The position numbers were made by a program, and so were the translations under genes. Positions 41,328 to 50,389 of a stretch of DNA of 64,000 nt are shown here, in pieces (position 1 is the first letter of the stretch; each line of letters begins with the position of its first letter). This DNA is from Angomonas deanei (lineage: Eukaryota; Euglenozoa; Kinetoplastea; Trypanosomatida; Trypanosomatidae), in NCBI GenBank assembly GCA_903995115.1, contig LR877147.1:186001-250000 (forward strand), read 5' to 3'. A model generated the notes under the pieces. That model worked only from the letters and a program-made list of their open reading frames with translations, was not told the DNA's origin and did no database searches.

Positions 41328-43284
41328 ATGTCACACTACAAGGATGCTGATTTAGACTTTGCTTTTGGTGGTAGCACCGCTCCCCCGGAGCAGTCCAGTC
41401 CCCAGCGATCGGTACCAGATATCAAACGGTTGCATCAGCGAAAAAACCTACACAAGGCAGACGTTAGTCAGACGGATTCCTCCTTACCAGAGTGTTTGCA
41501 CCGCGACCCCGATGGCGAAGGCATTACCTCCTTGACAGAGACCTCCAATGTGAGGTCGGCGGGCTCAGCGGTGCCGATTAGTTTAACGGTAGAGGAGGAG
41601 GCCGCCATTCAAACCTTCTCCGCCAGCTTCGTCCAACCACCGTTAGCGACCGGGCAGCAGAAGGATGCGGAGAATGACGCCAGGACCCAAGTGCCCTATC
41701 GCATCAACCGGGAGACCTTCAAGGTACCCCTGGTCTGCCCCGACGATCTGGTAGCCGGCACAGACAAGATGTGGTGCCCGGGCAAGCCGTTGCGCATTGC
41801 CTACGTCACCTGGAACATGGCGGGCAAGAAGCCGAGGGCGGGAGAGGTGTCGTCCTTTTGCATACACCCCAACGCACACATTGTCGTGGTAGGGACGCAG
41901 GAAAATGGAGGCTATTTGATTGGAAACCGCAAACAGAAAAAGTGGCTCAAGGAGATTACGACGAACTGTCTCAAGAACAATTACAAGTTGGTGAAGGCGA
42001 CACACATGTGGGCCTTGCACCTTGCCGTGTTCGCCCGTGACCGCGACGTGGCCGCCTACGTGTCGCACGCGCACACCGCCGATGTCTCGACCGGCACTTG
42101 TGGCTGGGGCGGGAACAAAGGAGGGGTCGCTGTGGCGCTCTCTCTGTCCATGCTGAGACCCGACAATAGTCTCGTGGCGACCCCCATGAAGGCGAACCGG
42201 GACTACTTCTCCACCTCCCTAGAGCGTGACACCACGATCAAGAAAGTGTCCCCTGCCAAGCAGGCGAAGACAGATGGGAACGAGAGCGGTGGTGCCCAGA
42301 TAAAGGAAGGCGAACTGGAAAGGGTTCCCTCCGCGGCGTCTGCGGGGTGTGACAAGGACTCTAGCAGGAAAGCTTCCTTTGGGGCGAATACGGAGGAGCA
42401 AATGGCCGAGGAAGCGGCTGAACAGAATGGCACGCACGAGCAGTCCGTGTACTCCTCGCCAGAGGAGGTTTTTTGTAGATGAACCCTTACCGACTGGACG
42501 AGTAGAGTGGACGACCCCCGAGCTAACCTTCTTGTTTGTGAACTCACACCTAGCGGCCCATCAAGGGGCGGTCAAAAAAAGAAACAAGGATTATAAAAAG
42601 ATTGTCCGCCGTCTCCAAGTAGGCCATCACGGAAAGTACAGGGATGCGTTTAAGAAATTAGCCGCCTACGACCGTCACGGCGTGGACGAGGAGGACACCT
42701 TGCACCACCACGTCTCTTCACCCCCTAGGGTGGGTCACTCCGACGAGGACGACAGTATTACAGAACTACCCGACATTGTGAATCGGTCTCGTCGGGTGCC
42801 CATCCAACCGCACCGCGACGCCACCGAGGAGTTCGACCTGACGCTCTTTGGCGGCGATCTCAATTACAGAATAGACGGCACCAAAAAGGCGATTGAGGTC
42901 ATTGTGCAGCAACACCAGAATATCCGGTCGGTGTTGATCAACAATGATCAGCTGTCCTTGGAGCGCGCCAAAGGGGCGGTGTTTCACGGCTTTCACGAGG
43001 GCGCGCTGTATTTCCGCCCGACCTACAAGTACGAAGTGTCAAAAGGCGTCACATTAGACCAGTACAACTTTTCTAAAAAGAAGGACAGAATGCCAGCCTA
43101 CTGTGATCGCGTCTTATACAAACGGAGGAAAGGTTCTTTTGTGAAAAAGGTAGCAATTAAGCTCTACACCGACGTCCCCAATGTTCGTACCAGTGATCAC
43201 AGACCAGTAGTTGCCATCTATGAAGTGGAAACCGCCGCCCACTGCGTCAACTCCCTGTCCGCTTTTTATTCCTCCTCCATGTAA
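41328..43284 (+). CDS. Inositol polyphosphate 5-phosphatase, one frame break
   Basis: About 650 residues if read as one gene, starting at the ATG 41328. The first 150 residues are disordered. The IPPc catalytic motifs are present in order: TWNMAGKKP, VVVGTQENGG, GNKGGVAVAL, VNSHLAAHQ, FGGDLNYRID, PAYCDRVLY and SDHRPVVAIYEV. The metal and catalytic residues therefore look intact. It would remove the 5-phosphate of inositol phosphates or phosphoinositides. An insert of about 110 residues interrupts the domain between GNKGGVAVAL and VNSHL. The frame breaks in this insert at about 42469-42482, near a T6 run; one surplus T explains it. Otherwise the first frame would end at 42482. Confidence 0.88.
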
Positions 43285-43648
43285 ACGGCACTTTGCCTCT
43301 TTTTTTTTTTTTTCTGTACACTCCATGTTTCACCTTATCCGTGTTTAACTACCTTTTTTTTTTTCTTCCGTTTTTGAATTGTATATTATTGTATATGTAT
43401 TTTTATTCTTGTTTTTAACCCTCTCTTCCTCCCCTTTCACGTTCAGAGAGGAAATACATGTACATTCCTCCCCATGTTTTTTTTTTTTCCACCTTTGCGT
43501 TTGCCGATTGCACAGTAGATTTAATGTCTTTCATTGTGTTCGTGCATTCGTGGTGCCAACTCCTAGAAAGGTAATACAACCCCCTTTCATCATTCCTTTC
43601 TCTCTCCTTTCCCCCATTCTCATTCAGTGCATTCTATTTTTTACTCTT
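43285..43648. other. Pyrimidine-rich intergenic spacer
   Basis: Several T runs (43301-43313, 43356-43364, 43477-43488) and c/t-rich blocks, with a usable AG at 43626-43627 before the ATG at 43649. The in-frame codons upstream to 43379 lie in this tract and are not coding. Confidence 0.65.
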
Positions 43649-44632
43649 ATGTCATCGTTCGTTCGGCCTGCCTCCCACGCCGGCCCCAACGGCTCGGGGT
43701 GGTATGAAAAGATCCCTCAAGTCCTCAAAACCACTTTAGACAATTACTTTTCCAAGGCGGAAGCGGCGCTGCAAGAGAAACCTACAATGTTCGAGCGACC
43801 ACTACGGGCGCTGATTGCCCCACACGCTGGTATGGTGTACTCTGGTGAGACGGCGTCGTACGCATATGCGGTACTGCGTCGGTTTCTCTACAACCCTACG
43901 CTACAAGGCGATCTCGTGCGGCGGGTGTTCATCCTAGGTCCCGCCCACGTAAAGGGGTTTGCCGGGGTAGAGATTTCATCTGCTACGGAGTTTGAGACCC
44001 CTTTCGGGCCTCTCCCCGTGGACACACAAGTGACGTCCAAGCTGTTGAATGACCTCAAGAAGGGAGGGGTGACGGCGAACTGGGCCTCGAAGGAGGTGGA
44101 CACACGGGAACACTCTATTGAGCTGCAGACCCCGTATCTGTCTCACATCCTGTACTTTCCACCAGGCGACCAACCAGCTGCCAAGGACCGCATCAAAATT
44201 GTACCTCTCGTCATTGGGGATGCCAACCAGAACTGCGAAAAGCGGATCTACGAGATTCTGGAGCCATACATGTCCTCCAAGGAAAATGTATTTATTTACA
44301 GCTCTGACTTTTGCCACTGGGGCAGCAGATTCCGCTACACCTACCATTACAAGAAGGAGCGCTATCCTTTAATTGGGGACGCCATTATCGCCATGGACAA
44401 GGAGGGGATGACGACGCTAGAAAAGGTGGACCTGACGGCGTGGTACCAGTACCTTGACGCGACAGACAACACTATCTGCGGCCGACATGCCATTGGCGTA
44501 GGCCTCCAAGGGTGGCACCTCCAGAAGAAGCATACAGTGATTGACTTCCTGCGCTACTCCCAGTCCAACAAGTGTGCCAGCCCCTCCGACTCGAGTGTGA
44601 GCTATGCGTCTGCTGTTATAACGGAAAAGTAA
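43649..44632 (+). CDS. MEMO1: MEMO1-family protein
   Basis: 327 residues from the ATG 43649, which gives the usual MEMO start (VRPASHAGPNGSGWYEK). The three family metal-site motifs are seen: APHAGMVYSG, LGPAHVKG and SSDFCHWG, giving the His, His, Cys ligands. MEMO proteins are widespread and have a fold related to non-heme iron dioxygenases; roles in redox and copper or iron handling have been proposed. The cellular function in kinetoplastids is not known to me. Length is normal for the family. Confidence 0.93.
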   Translation: MSSFVRPASHAGPNGSGWYEKIPQVLKTTLDNYFSKAEAALQEKPTMFERPLRALIAPHAGMVYSGETASYAYAVLRRFLYNPTLQGDLVRRVFILGPAHVKGFAGVEISSATEFETPFGPLPVDTQVTSKLLNDLKKGGVTANWASKEVDTREHSIELQTPYLSHILYFPPGDQPAAKDRIKIVPLVIGDANQNCEKRIYEILEPYMSSKENVFIYSSDFCHWGSRFRYTYHYKKERYPLIGDAIIAMDKEGMTTLEKVDLTAWYQYLDATDNTICGRHAIGVGLQGWHLQKKHTVIDFLRYSQSNKCASPSDSSVSYASAVITEK

Positions 44633-44896
44633 GCGTTATAAAATTACATACATATGTGTTTACGCACTCCAACGCATTTTTTGTTTATTCGTCTTGTTGC
44701 AACGTGTTCAGTTGTTTATGGAACGTCCTCTTCCCAGTCCCAGTTTCAATGACCTTCTCTCTTTCTCAGTGTTTATTGATTTAGCGTATGCTTTCGTCCG
44801 TTTCGCGATTTTTTTATATGAGCACTGATTAATTATCGATCCGTTAACACTCAACACACTTACTTGTTTATCACAGTAAAAAAAAAACACTCGAAA

Positions 44897-46510
44897 ATGA
44901 AGCCGAGGAGAAAGCAAAATATTTCGTCGGTGCAGAGAGGTCCTGCTGCTTTTGATTTTACATTACTAAGTGAGTTGTACATCCACCGCGAGGGGGATGA
45001 AATTTTAGACTTTGGTGGTGCCGTCGGAGAACAGGTGAAGCCCAAATACGGAGCGGAGCGAGCCAACCCCGCCCCTTTCCATCAAGTTGGCACGCACGAT
45101 GACGTGGTGAACAACGGAACCTTTATTTTCCTCCAGAATGAGCCCGCCTCGCCTGTCGCGAGAGACTTCCCTGTTGATCGGCCACCGGTGGCGGAGAGTC
45201 AACAGATGATGCGCATTGAGGAGAGGGGACAGCACATTTGGCTGGTGGTGCAGCCCAACGAGGCGGAGGCACCCTTCGCCCGCAACTTCAACGACGCCGA
45301 CCGACTGTTCAAATACTTGACGAAACACGACATACCGTTTCCATCGAGCGAGAACTCCAAAAACAGCGACTTTCTACCCACCACCACGTGGATTGACATT
45401 CAGCGGGGGCTGGAGCGTGACAGCGGGGACGTGATCAAGACGATTCTGTCCAAGTTTCCGGTCAGCCAAGATGTGGTGGACAACTGTCTCTATATTGCGG
45501 GGCAAGACCGGGTGGATACGTCCTACATGCTTAACACCGATGGGTCGCCGGAGTATTTGTTCCTCAACGTGAGCTGCACCCCACTGGAGGAGGAGCCGCA
45601 GCCCCAGACAGGGGATCCCTTCGCCCCACGTGCCCCACTCATCCATAATATCAACACGACCAAAAGTATTATGGAGATGCGGTTTGACGCCGTCTTCAAG
45701 GAGGATCATACCCTGTCGGCGGAGCCCGTCGTCCTCGCGGTGATTGCTTTCCGAAATTGGATCATCACCGTCCACGAGGAGCCCTTTGCGGAGATGGACG
45801 ACTTGCTGCGCATGATTCAAATGCGCTGTTTCCCCGAGCAGTTCAATGGGAAGCGACTGTGGCACCCGGCCGAACCATCCCCTGGTGCCCCCAAAGGTCG
45901 GTTCACCTCTCCGTTTGTCCTGACGAGTCTGTTTCAAATCTCCGTCGGCCACCACGTCGATAGCGTTACCCTGGCGGAGGCCATCAACAAGCTGGGCGAC
46001 AAGGTGTTCACGGTGAAGGACACCATCAAGGAGCAGGAGAAGGCGCTACTGCACATTACCGTCGTCCGCCGTTGCTGCGGAGAGTGCAGTACCGAAGTGA
46101 GCCGAAAGGAAAACATTGTCACGACGCTTCTCCAGCCGCAGTTCAAACAACACTTCCTCGTCTCCGACCCGTACTACCGGGAACAGCTGAAGATCTCGTT
46201 AGACCACCTCCGCCGCATCCAGCTGGACCTCGGCAACTGCCGGGACACCGTCGCCCTCTACAATTGGTATCACAACATCTCCATTCAGTGGTTTTTGCTG
46301 CGCCGGGGCAACCGGGCGTTACGCATGTTGCTTTTAATTACTGAATGCGCCAATATTATATACCCCGTTCTTATGATTCAAACCCTCTACGCCATGAACG
46401 TCCCCGTACCGTTTGACTCCGAGGGAGATCCCCCGAGTACCAGCTACGTACCGTTCTTTGTACTTTTAGCGATTTTTGTGTGTACTGCTTCTGGTGCGGA
46501 CGTGCGGTGA
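44897..46510 (+). CDS. CorA-type metal ion transporter; C-terminus probably frame-broken
   Basis: 537 residues from the ATG 44897. A long soluble N-terminal domain (motifs WIDIQR, ITVHEEPFAEMDDLL) leads to the CorA helix (HLRRIQLDLGNCRDTVALYN). Two membrane segments follow near residues 480-502 and 522-532. The GMN signature after TM1 appears as YAMN (AMN). The family transports Mg2+ or related divalent ions as pentamers. The open frame stops at 46510 just inside TM2. In the next frame (one base inserted at the T5 run near 46473-46477) the sequence continues as CVYCFWCGR and a basic tail to a TAA at 46555-46557, the expected end for CorA. So the annotated C-terminus is probably wrong. Confidence 0.82.
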   Translation: MKPRRKQNISSVQRGPAAFDFTLLSELYIHREGDEILDFGGAVGEQVKPKYGAERANPAPFHQVGTHDDVVNNGTFIFLQNEPASPVARDFPVDRPPVAESQQMMRIEERGQHIWLVVQPNEAEAPFARNFNDADRLFKYLTKHDIPFPSSENSKNSDFLPTTTWIDIQRGLERDSGDVIKTILSKFPVSQDVVDNCLYIAGQDRVDTSYMLNTDGSPEYLFLNVSCTPLEEEPQPQTGDPFAPRAPLIHNINTTKSIMEMRFDAVFKEDHTLSAEPVVLAVIAFRNWIITVHEEPFAEMDDLLRMIQMRCFPEQFNGKRLWHPAEPSPGAPKGRFTSPFVLTSLFQISVGHHVDSVTLAEAINKLGDKVFTVKDTIKEQEKALLHITVVRRCCGECSTEVSRKENIVTTLLQPQFKQHFLVSDPYYREQLKISLDHLRRIQLDLGNCRDTVALYNWYHNISIQWFLLRRGNRALRMLLLITECANIIYPVLMIQTLYAMNVPVPFDSEGDPPSTSYVPFFVLLAIFVCTASGADVR

Positions 46511-46711
46511 TGCGAATGTTTAAACGTAAGCAGTTTAAAACACAGTTGCTCGCTTAATGATAATAAGCAATGTTTTGTTTGTTTTTCTGTGTGTAATGGT
46601 TTCATATTGTTGCGAGGGTTGGATCACCACTTTCCCGTGTGCTTGGACAGTGACCCTCTTTTCCTTTTTTTTTTTTAAAGCTGAACATCAAAACAAAAAC
46701 AAAAAGTCGGA

Positions 46712-47620
46712 ATGTTCGCCCGAAGCTTTGTACGGAACGCACGCATTCCTGTTGCGTTGTTTAACACCAAACACTTCCAGAGCCGCCACAAGATGGTGGT
46801 CTCACCGAAGGAGTTTACCAGCGTTTTCTCGGAGATCCTGAGCCCCCAGGACCGTCTGCTGCGTCAGAGTACGGTCGGCGGAGGGTCGAACCGCGTGCTG
46901 GTGCTGGACCGACTGCAGCAGGTGAAGGGGGTGTACTACCCAGTGCTGTGCCTGCCCCATCCCTCCGCCCTCTCCTCTGCGGAGGAGGGCACACTCGGTG
47001 TACCCGTCTCCAAGTACCTCGAGAAGGTGGCCCCCGTCACCCCTCCCACGACTGGACGAAAGAAGGTGAAGCCGGTGTACCCCTCCACGCTGGTCATTCT
47101 CTCTCACCCCAACGGCGTCGCCTTCGCCGTCTTCTCCGGTGAGGGGACCTACACCGTGAAACTGCAAAACTTTCACATTGCGCGAGGAGAGGATGAGAAG
47201 GGGAGTGCGGCCACGGCGTCCTCCCAGGAGGCCCCGGCGGCCCCCACGGACGCAATGATCGGGGCTAGCAAGCAGCTGCTCAAGTCCCTGTCGGCCGAGT
47301 ACACTAAACACATCCAGCCCTGCTCCACTTTTTACTTTGTCGTCCGCGATAAAAAGGCGTCCATGACGCTCTCCACCATAGCCAGCATAGCGGATAACGC
47401 CAAGGAGGAGTTGGGCCTGCCCTTCTCCTTCAGCGACAGCCGCTGGGTGCAAATGTCGGATGTGGTGTTCCATGGCTCCAGGAACGTCTCGCTGTATAGC
47501 AACGAAGAGTCGGTGGATTCCGCCGCGCTGCTGCAGGCGGTGACCCACGGCACCCTGGAAGTAGACTACGTCCCAAAGAAGAAGGAAGACGCACCCAGCC
47601 AGCCAGCGGCGTCTGGTTAG
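46712..47620 (+). CDS. Putative mitochondrial protein, unknown
   Basis: 302 residues. N-terminus MFARSFVRNARIPVALFNTK is a strong mitochondrial presequence. The body has a mixed alpha/beta character with a low-complexity alanine/proline insert at about residues 165-182 and a charged tail. No membrane segment. I do not recognise the family. Confidence 0.7.
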   Translation: MFARSFVRNARIPVALFNTKHFQSRHKMVVSPKEFTSVFSEILSPQDRLLRQSTVGGGSNRVLVLDRLQQVKGVYYPVLCLPHPSALSSAEEGTLGVPVSKYLEKVAPVTPPTTGRKKVKPVYPSTLVILSHPNGVAFAVFSGEGTYTVKLQNFHIARGEDEKGSAATASSQEAPAAPTDAMIGASKQLLKSLSAEYTKHIQPCSTFYFVVRDKKASMTLSTIASIADNAKEELGLPFSFSDSRWVQMSDVVFHGSRNVSLYSNEESVDSAALLQAVTHGTLEVDYVPKKKEDAPSQPAASG

Positions 47621-47879
47621 GAAGGGGTGACGGTGTCTCCGCGAAGAGAAGCAAAAAATACCGATAAGCACTTTTAAACCTATATTATTTACCACGCATA
47701 TAGAATTATATCTCAATTCATAGAATTCAAGGAAACGTTTTTGACAACATTATTGCTGTGGTCATTGATAGATTGCGAGCTTGTTTTGCCGGCGCACAAT
47801 GTAAAAAGTGAAGCCTTTAAATACATTTCAGCAATGTTGTTTTTTCTTTCTTCTCCCCTCAATAATAAAGATTTCAAGA

Positions 47880-48296
47880 ATGTTCCGTAGAGTTGCTGTT
47901 CAAAATCCATTGGTACACGGTAACACGGTCGTTGCGGTCCGTACCATTATCGCGGCAAAGGGTATAGTCGAGAACCGTATTCAGAAGCACTACCCCAACC
48001 GCACCGTAGCAGAGTCCAAGGCGGAGTATGAGACATCCGTCAGCAAGAAGAAGCACCCCAACCCTAGAAACCGAAAAGAGGAGCTCAGCCACCTCACCCA
48101 GCAGTGTGGCTACGAGTACGTGCCGGAGTTCCAGCGGTGGGCGAATGATATGATGGCGGTGCATAGCGATCCCCAGGAGTATGGGCACGACATGGCCTAC
48201 CACTACCACCGCATCTGGAAGGGTAAGAGTGTGACCCGCCGCGGTATTGAGGATGGCAGTGGTGCGGTGGATATTGTGCGTGTACACCCCAAGTAA
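47880..48296 (+). CDS. Small putative mitochondrial protein, unknown
   Basis: 138 residues from the ATG 47880; AG sites at 47869-47870 and just before the ATG. The leader MFRRVAVQNPLVHGNTVVAVRT suits mitochondrial import. The mature part is basic, rich in histidine and tyrosine (HDMAYHYHRIWKGK), with no membrane segment. Size and charge would fit a mitoribosomal or respiratory-complex accessory subunit, but this is a guess. Confidence 0.65.
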   Translation: MFRRVAVQNPLVHGNTVVAVRTIIAAKGIVENRIQKHYPNRTVAESKAEYETSVSKKKHPNPRNRKEELSHLTQQCGYEYVPEFQRWANDMMAVHSDPQEYGHDMAYHYHRIWKGKSVTRRGIEDGSGAVDIVRVHPK

Positions 48297-48494
48297 TGGA
48301 ATAGTTAGGAATAGCGTAGGAGTGGTCACCACCACACTTGTGTAGCATAGGTAGTAGATTAGTGAATATTGCGTGTATACATTTTTGTTTTGGATATTTT
48401 AATAGAAATACACATCGGTAAACAGTTGAACACTTTAAACTATATTTTCCACACACACAGACGTCTTTCTCCTTTTCTCTTTTCATAAGCAACA

Positions 48495-49124
48495 ATGTCC
48501 AGCATTCTGCAGTACACCCTTCAGGAGGAGGATGACGCCATTGTGTGCGACTTTGGTCCCGCCTTCTTCGCCGGTGCGCGGTCTGGCTCTGGCTTCGGGG
48601 CGATCGGATCGGCATTGGTCGGGTTTTATAGTTATAAACGGATGAAGAAGGACCAGCGGGAGGCGGATACGGAGCTGGGACTGAAGCGTGGTCAAGTCAA
48701 CAAGAATTTTTCCTCGTGGGTGGTGGTGAGAGGACTGAAAACACAACCCATGCTGGCGTGCGGGTGTCTCGCCCTGGCGCTGACCACGTCTTTTAAAATT
48801 GTAAAGTATTGTCTCGCGAGCCAACGGTGCTATGAGTTCTATCTAGATGACCTCGCCTTCAATGAGATGGAAGAGGAACGCATGATCAATCCTCAACTAG
48901 CAAAGGAAATTGCTAAACTCACAGATGAAAAAACACCCTTACCGCAGCAGCAGGAAGGGTCGTTGGCTGGGGTGGTGGCCCAGGCGAAACGCATGAAGCC
49001 ACTCGCCCTGCGCAGGCCCACCTATATGGACGGCGTAGCAGTGGGGCTCGCTGGCTCCATCTTGGACTGCTGGGTACCTCAGAAACCGCTACATCGATAC
49101 TTTAACATGTGTGCTGGGTTTTAG
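48495..49124 (+). CDS. Small membrane protein with glycine-rich segment, unknown
   Basis: 209 residues. Two moderately hydrophobic segments: about 18-44 (FGPAFFAGARSGSGFGAIGSALVGFYSY, with small-xxx-small spacing) and about 83-105 (MLACGCLALALTTSFKIVKY). A soluble charged region and a tail follow. The glycine-rich packing recalls Tim17-type segments but is not diagnostic. AG acceptor at 48488-48489. Confidence 0.65.
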   Translation: MSSILQYTLQEEDDAIVCDFGPAFFAGARSGSGFGAIGSALVGFYSYKRMKKDQREADTELGLKRGQVNKNFSSWVVVRGLKTQPMLACGCLALALTTSFKIVKYCLASQRCYEFYLDDLAFNEMEEERMINPQLAKEIAKLTDEKTPLPQQQEGSLAGVVAQAKRMKPLALRRPTYMDGVAVGLAGSILDCWVPQKPLHRYFNMCAGF

Positions 49125-49277
49125 GATCACAGGTCAAACGATCGCATTGTACCACTTTTGCTTTCCATTGCTTTTTTTTTTTTTTTCGATTGTTCACATT
49201 CATCCACGTTTCTCTCCCACTTCTATTTTTGTTTCTCTAAAGTAGTATTATTGCATCGATACTACGGCACCAAAAAC

Positions 49278-50199
49278 ATGAACGAACACGGAAGTCTGCA
49301 ATCTCACTTTTTAGAATCGGACACCCCGTTCAGTGGCGAAACATCCGCCACACGTTCCACTCTTTCAAATGGCGCACTGTCCGCCTATGAACCAATGAAC
49401 ATACAAAACTTTCTCACCAACTTTCGGGGTGGGGACAAGGGTGTATTTAACCAGAACCATCTCAGCAACACGGAGGTCTTTCCCGGGAATGGCCGGTGCA
49501 CCCTACCACAGAATGCCGCCTCCTCAAAGAGTCTTAGTGGTGGGGTAGTGCTGTCCAACGCTGTTCCGTCGAACATTCCTCCCCCGCCGGAAGAACCCTC
49601 GGAGGAGGTGGCAGCTCCAGTGATTGCACTGAACGAGGAAGTCCTTTACCACAGTTTCATGTCGGTGAATTCCATGTCTTTGCCACTGCAGAACCAAGAA
49701 CCGTCCGTCTAGGGTGTCGTTTGCCACCGAGAACACCTTCTCCCCGCGACCTTCCGGGGCCTCCGCCGATACGTCCGCGATCCCCTCTGCTCCACAGGGC
49801 AGCAGGAGTATTTTTAGTGCCGATGGTAAAAGGAGATCCACAGCGACCAATACCACCAACGGCAGTGCGTCCGCCGACCGCGACGCTGTCGAGTTCATCG
49901 TGGTGGAGGAGCTACAGAGTAGACGGACCATCGAGGAGGAGTACCTTCGTGACATGGGTTCCTTACGAGCGGCGGAGGTATCGGAGATGCTGCGGTTACA
50001 GAGGGACTACCGACGGGAGCACTCGAAGCGTTTGAGCCTGCAGCAGCGGACGGCAGAGCTGGAGCAGGAGGAGGAGTTGCTCATGGAGAAGGAGTTTCGA
50101 ATGCGGCTAAAGTCTCTAGAGTTGCAGCAACAGAAGGAAATGAACCAGTTGCAGCAAGTGTTTGAGGCGTTCGAGAACAGTGCCAGTAACTCCTTGTAA
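49278..50199 (+). CDS. Coiled-coil protein of unknown function, one frame change
   Basis: About 306 residues if read as one gene. The first frame, from the ATG 49278, encodes a serine/proline-rich disordered region and ends at 49712. The second frame, open from 49669, has no ATG near its beginning and encodes a disordered stretch then a long charged coiled coil (about 49890-50190, with LQQQKEMNQLQQ). The lack of a start and of an intergenic splice site shows that both parts belong to one gene. The shift is +1 and must lie within 49669-49712. It could occur at the stop itself (gtc tag gg). I do not recognise the family. Confidence 0.72.
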
Positions 50200-50340
50200 T
50201 GGAGTTTTCATTTTTTTTTTTATATATTTTACCCCGCTGTTAAACATGTATAGTCTCTCATCACATACTCTCCTTTTTTTATTGTTTTTACGAATTGAAT
50301 TCACTGCCTACCAGTTTTGTTTTACCAGTGTCTACAATTG

Positions 50341-50389
50341 TATTTCACTCCTCTCTTTTCCTTCCAGTAAAAAGTAGCGCGGTAGAAAC
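50341..50389 (+). promoter_or_regulatory. Trans-splice acceptor region
   Basis: A c/t-rich run ending in cttccag (AG at 50366-50367) lies 23 bases before the ATG at 50390. Confidence 0.6.
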
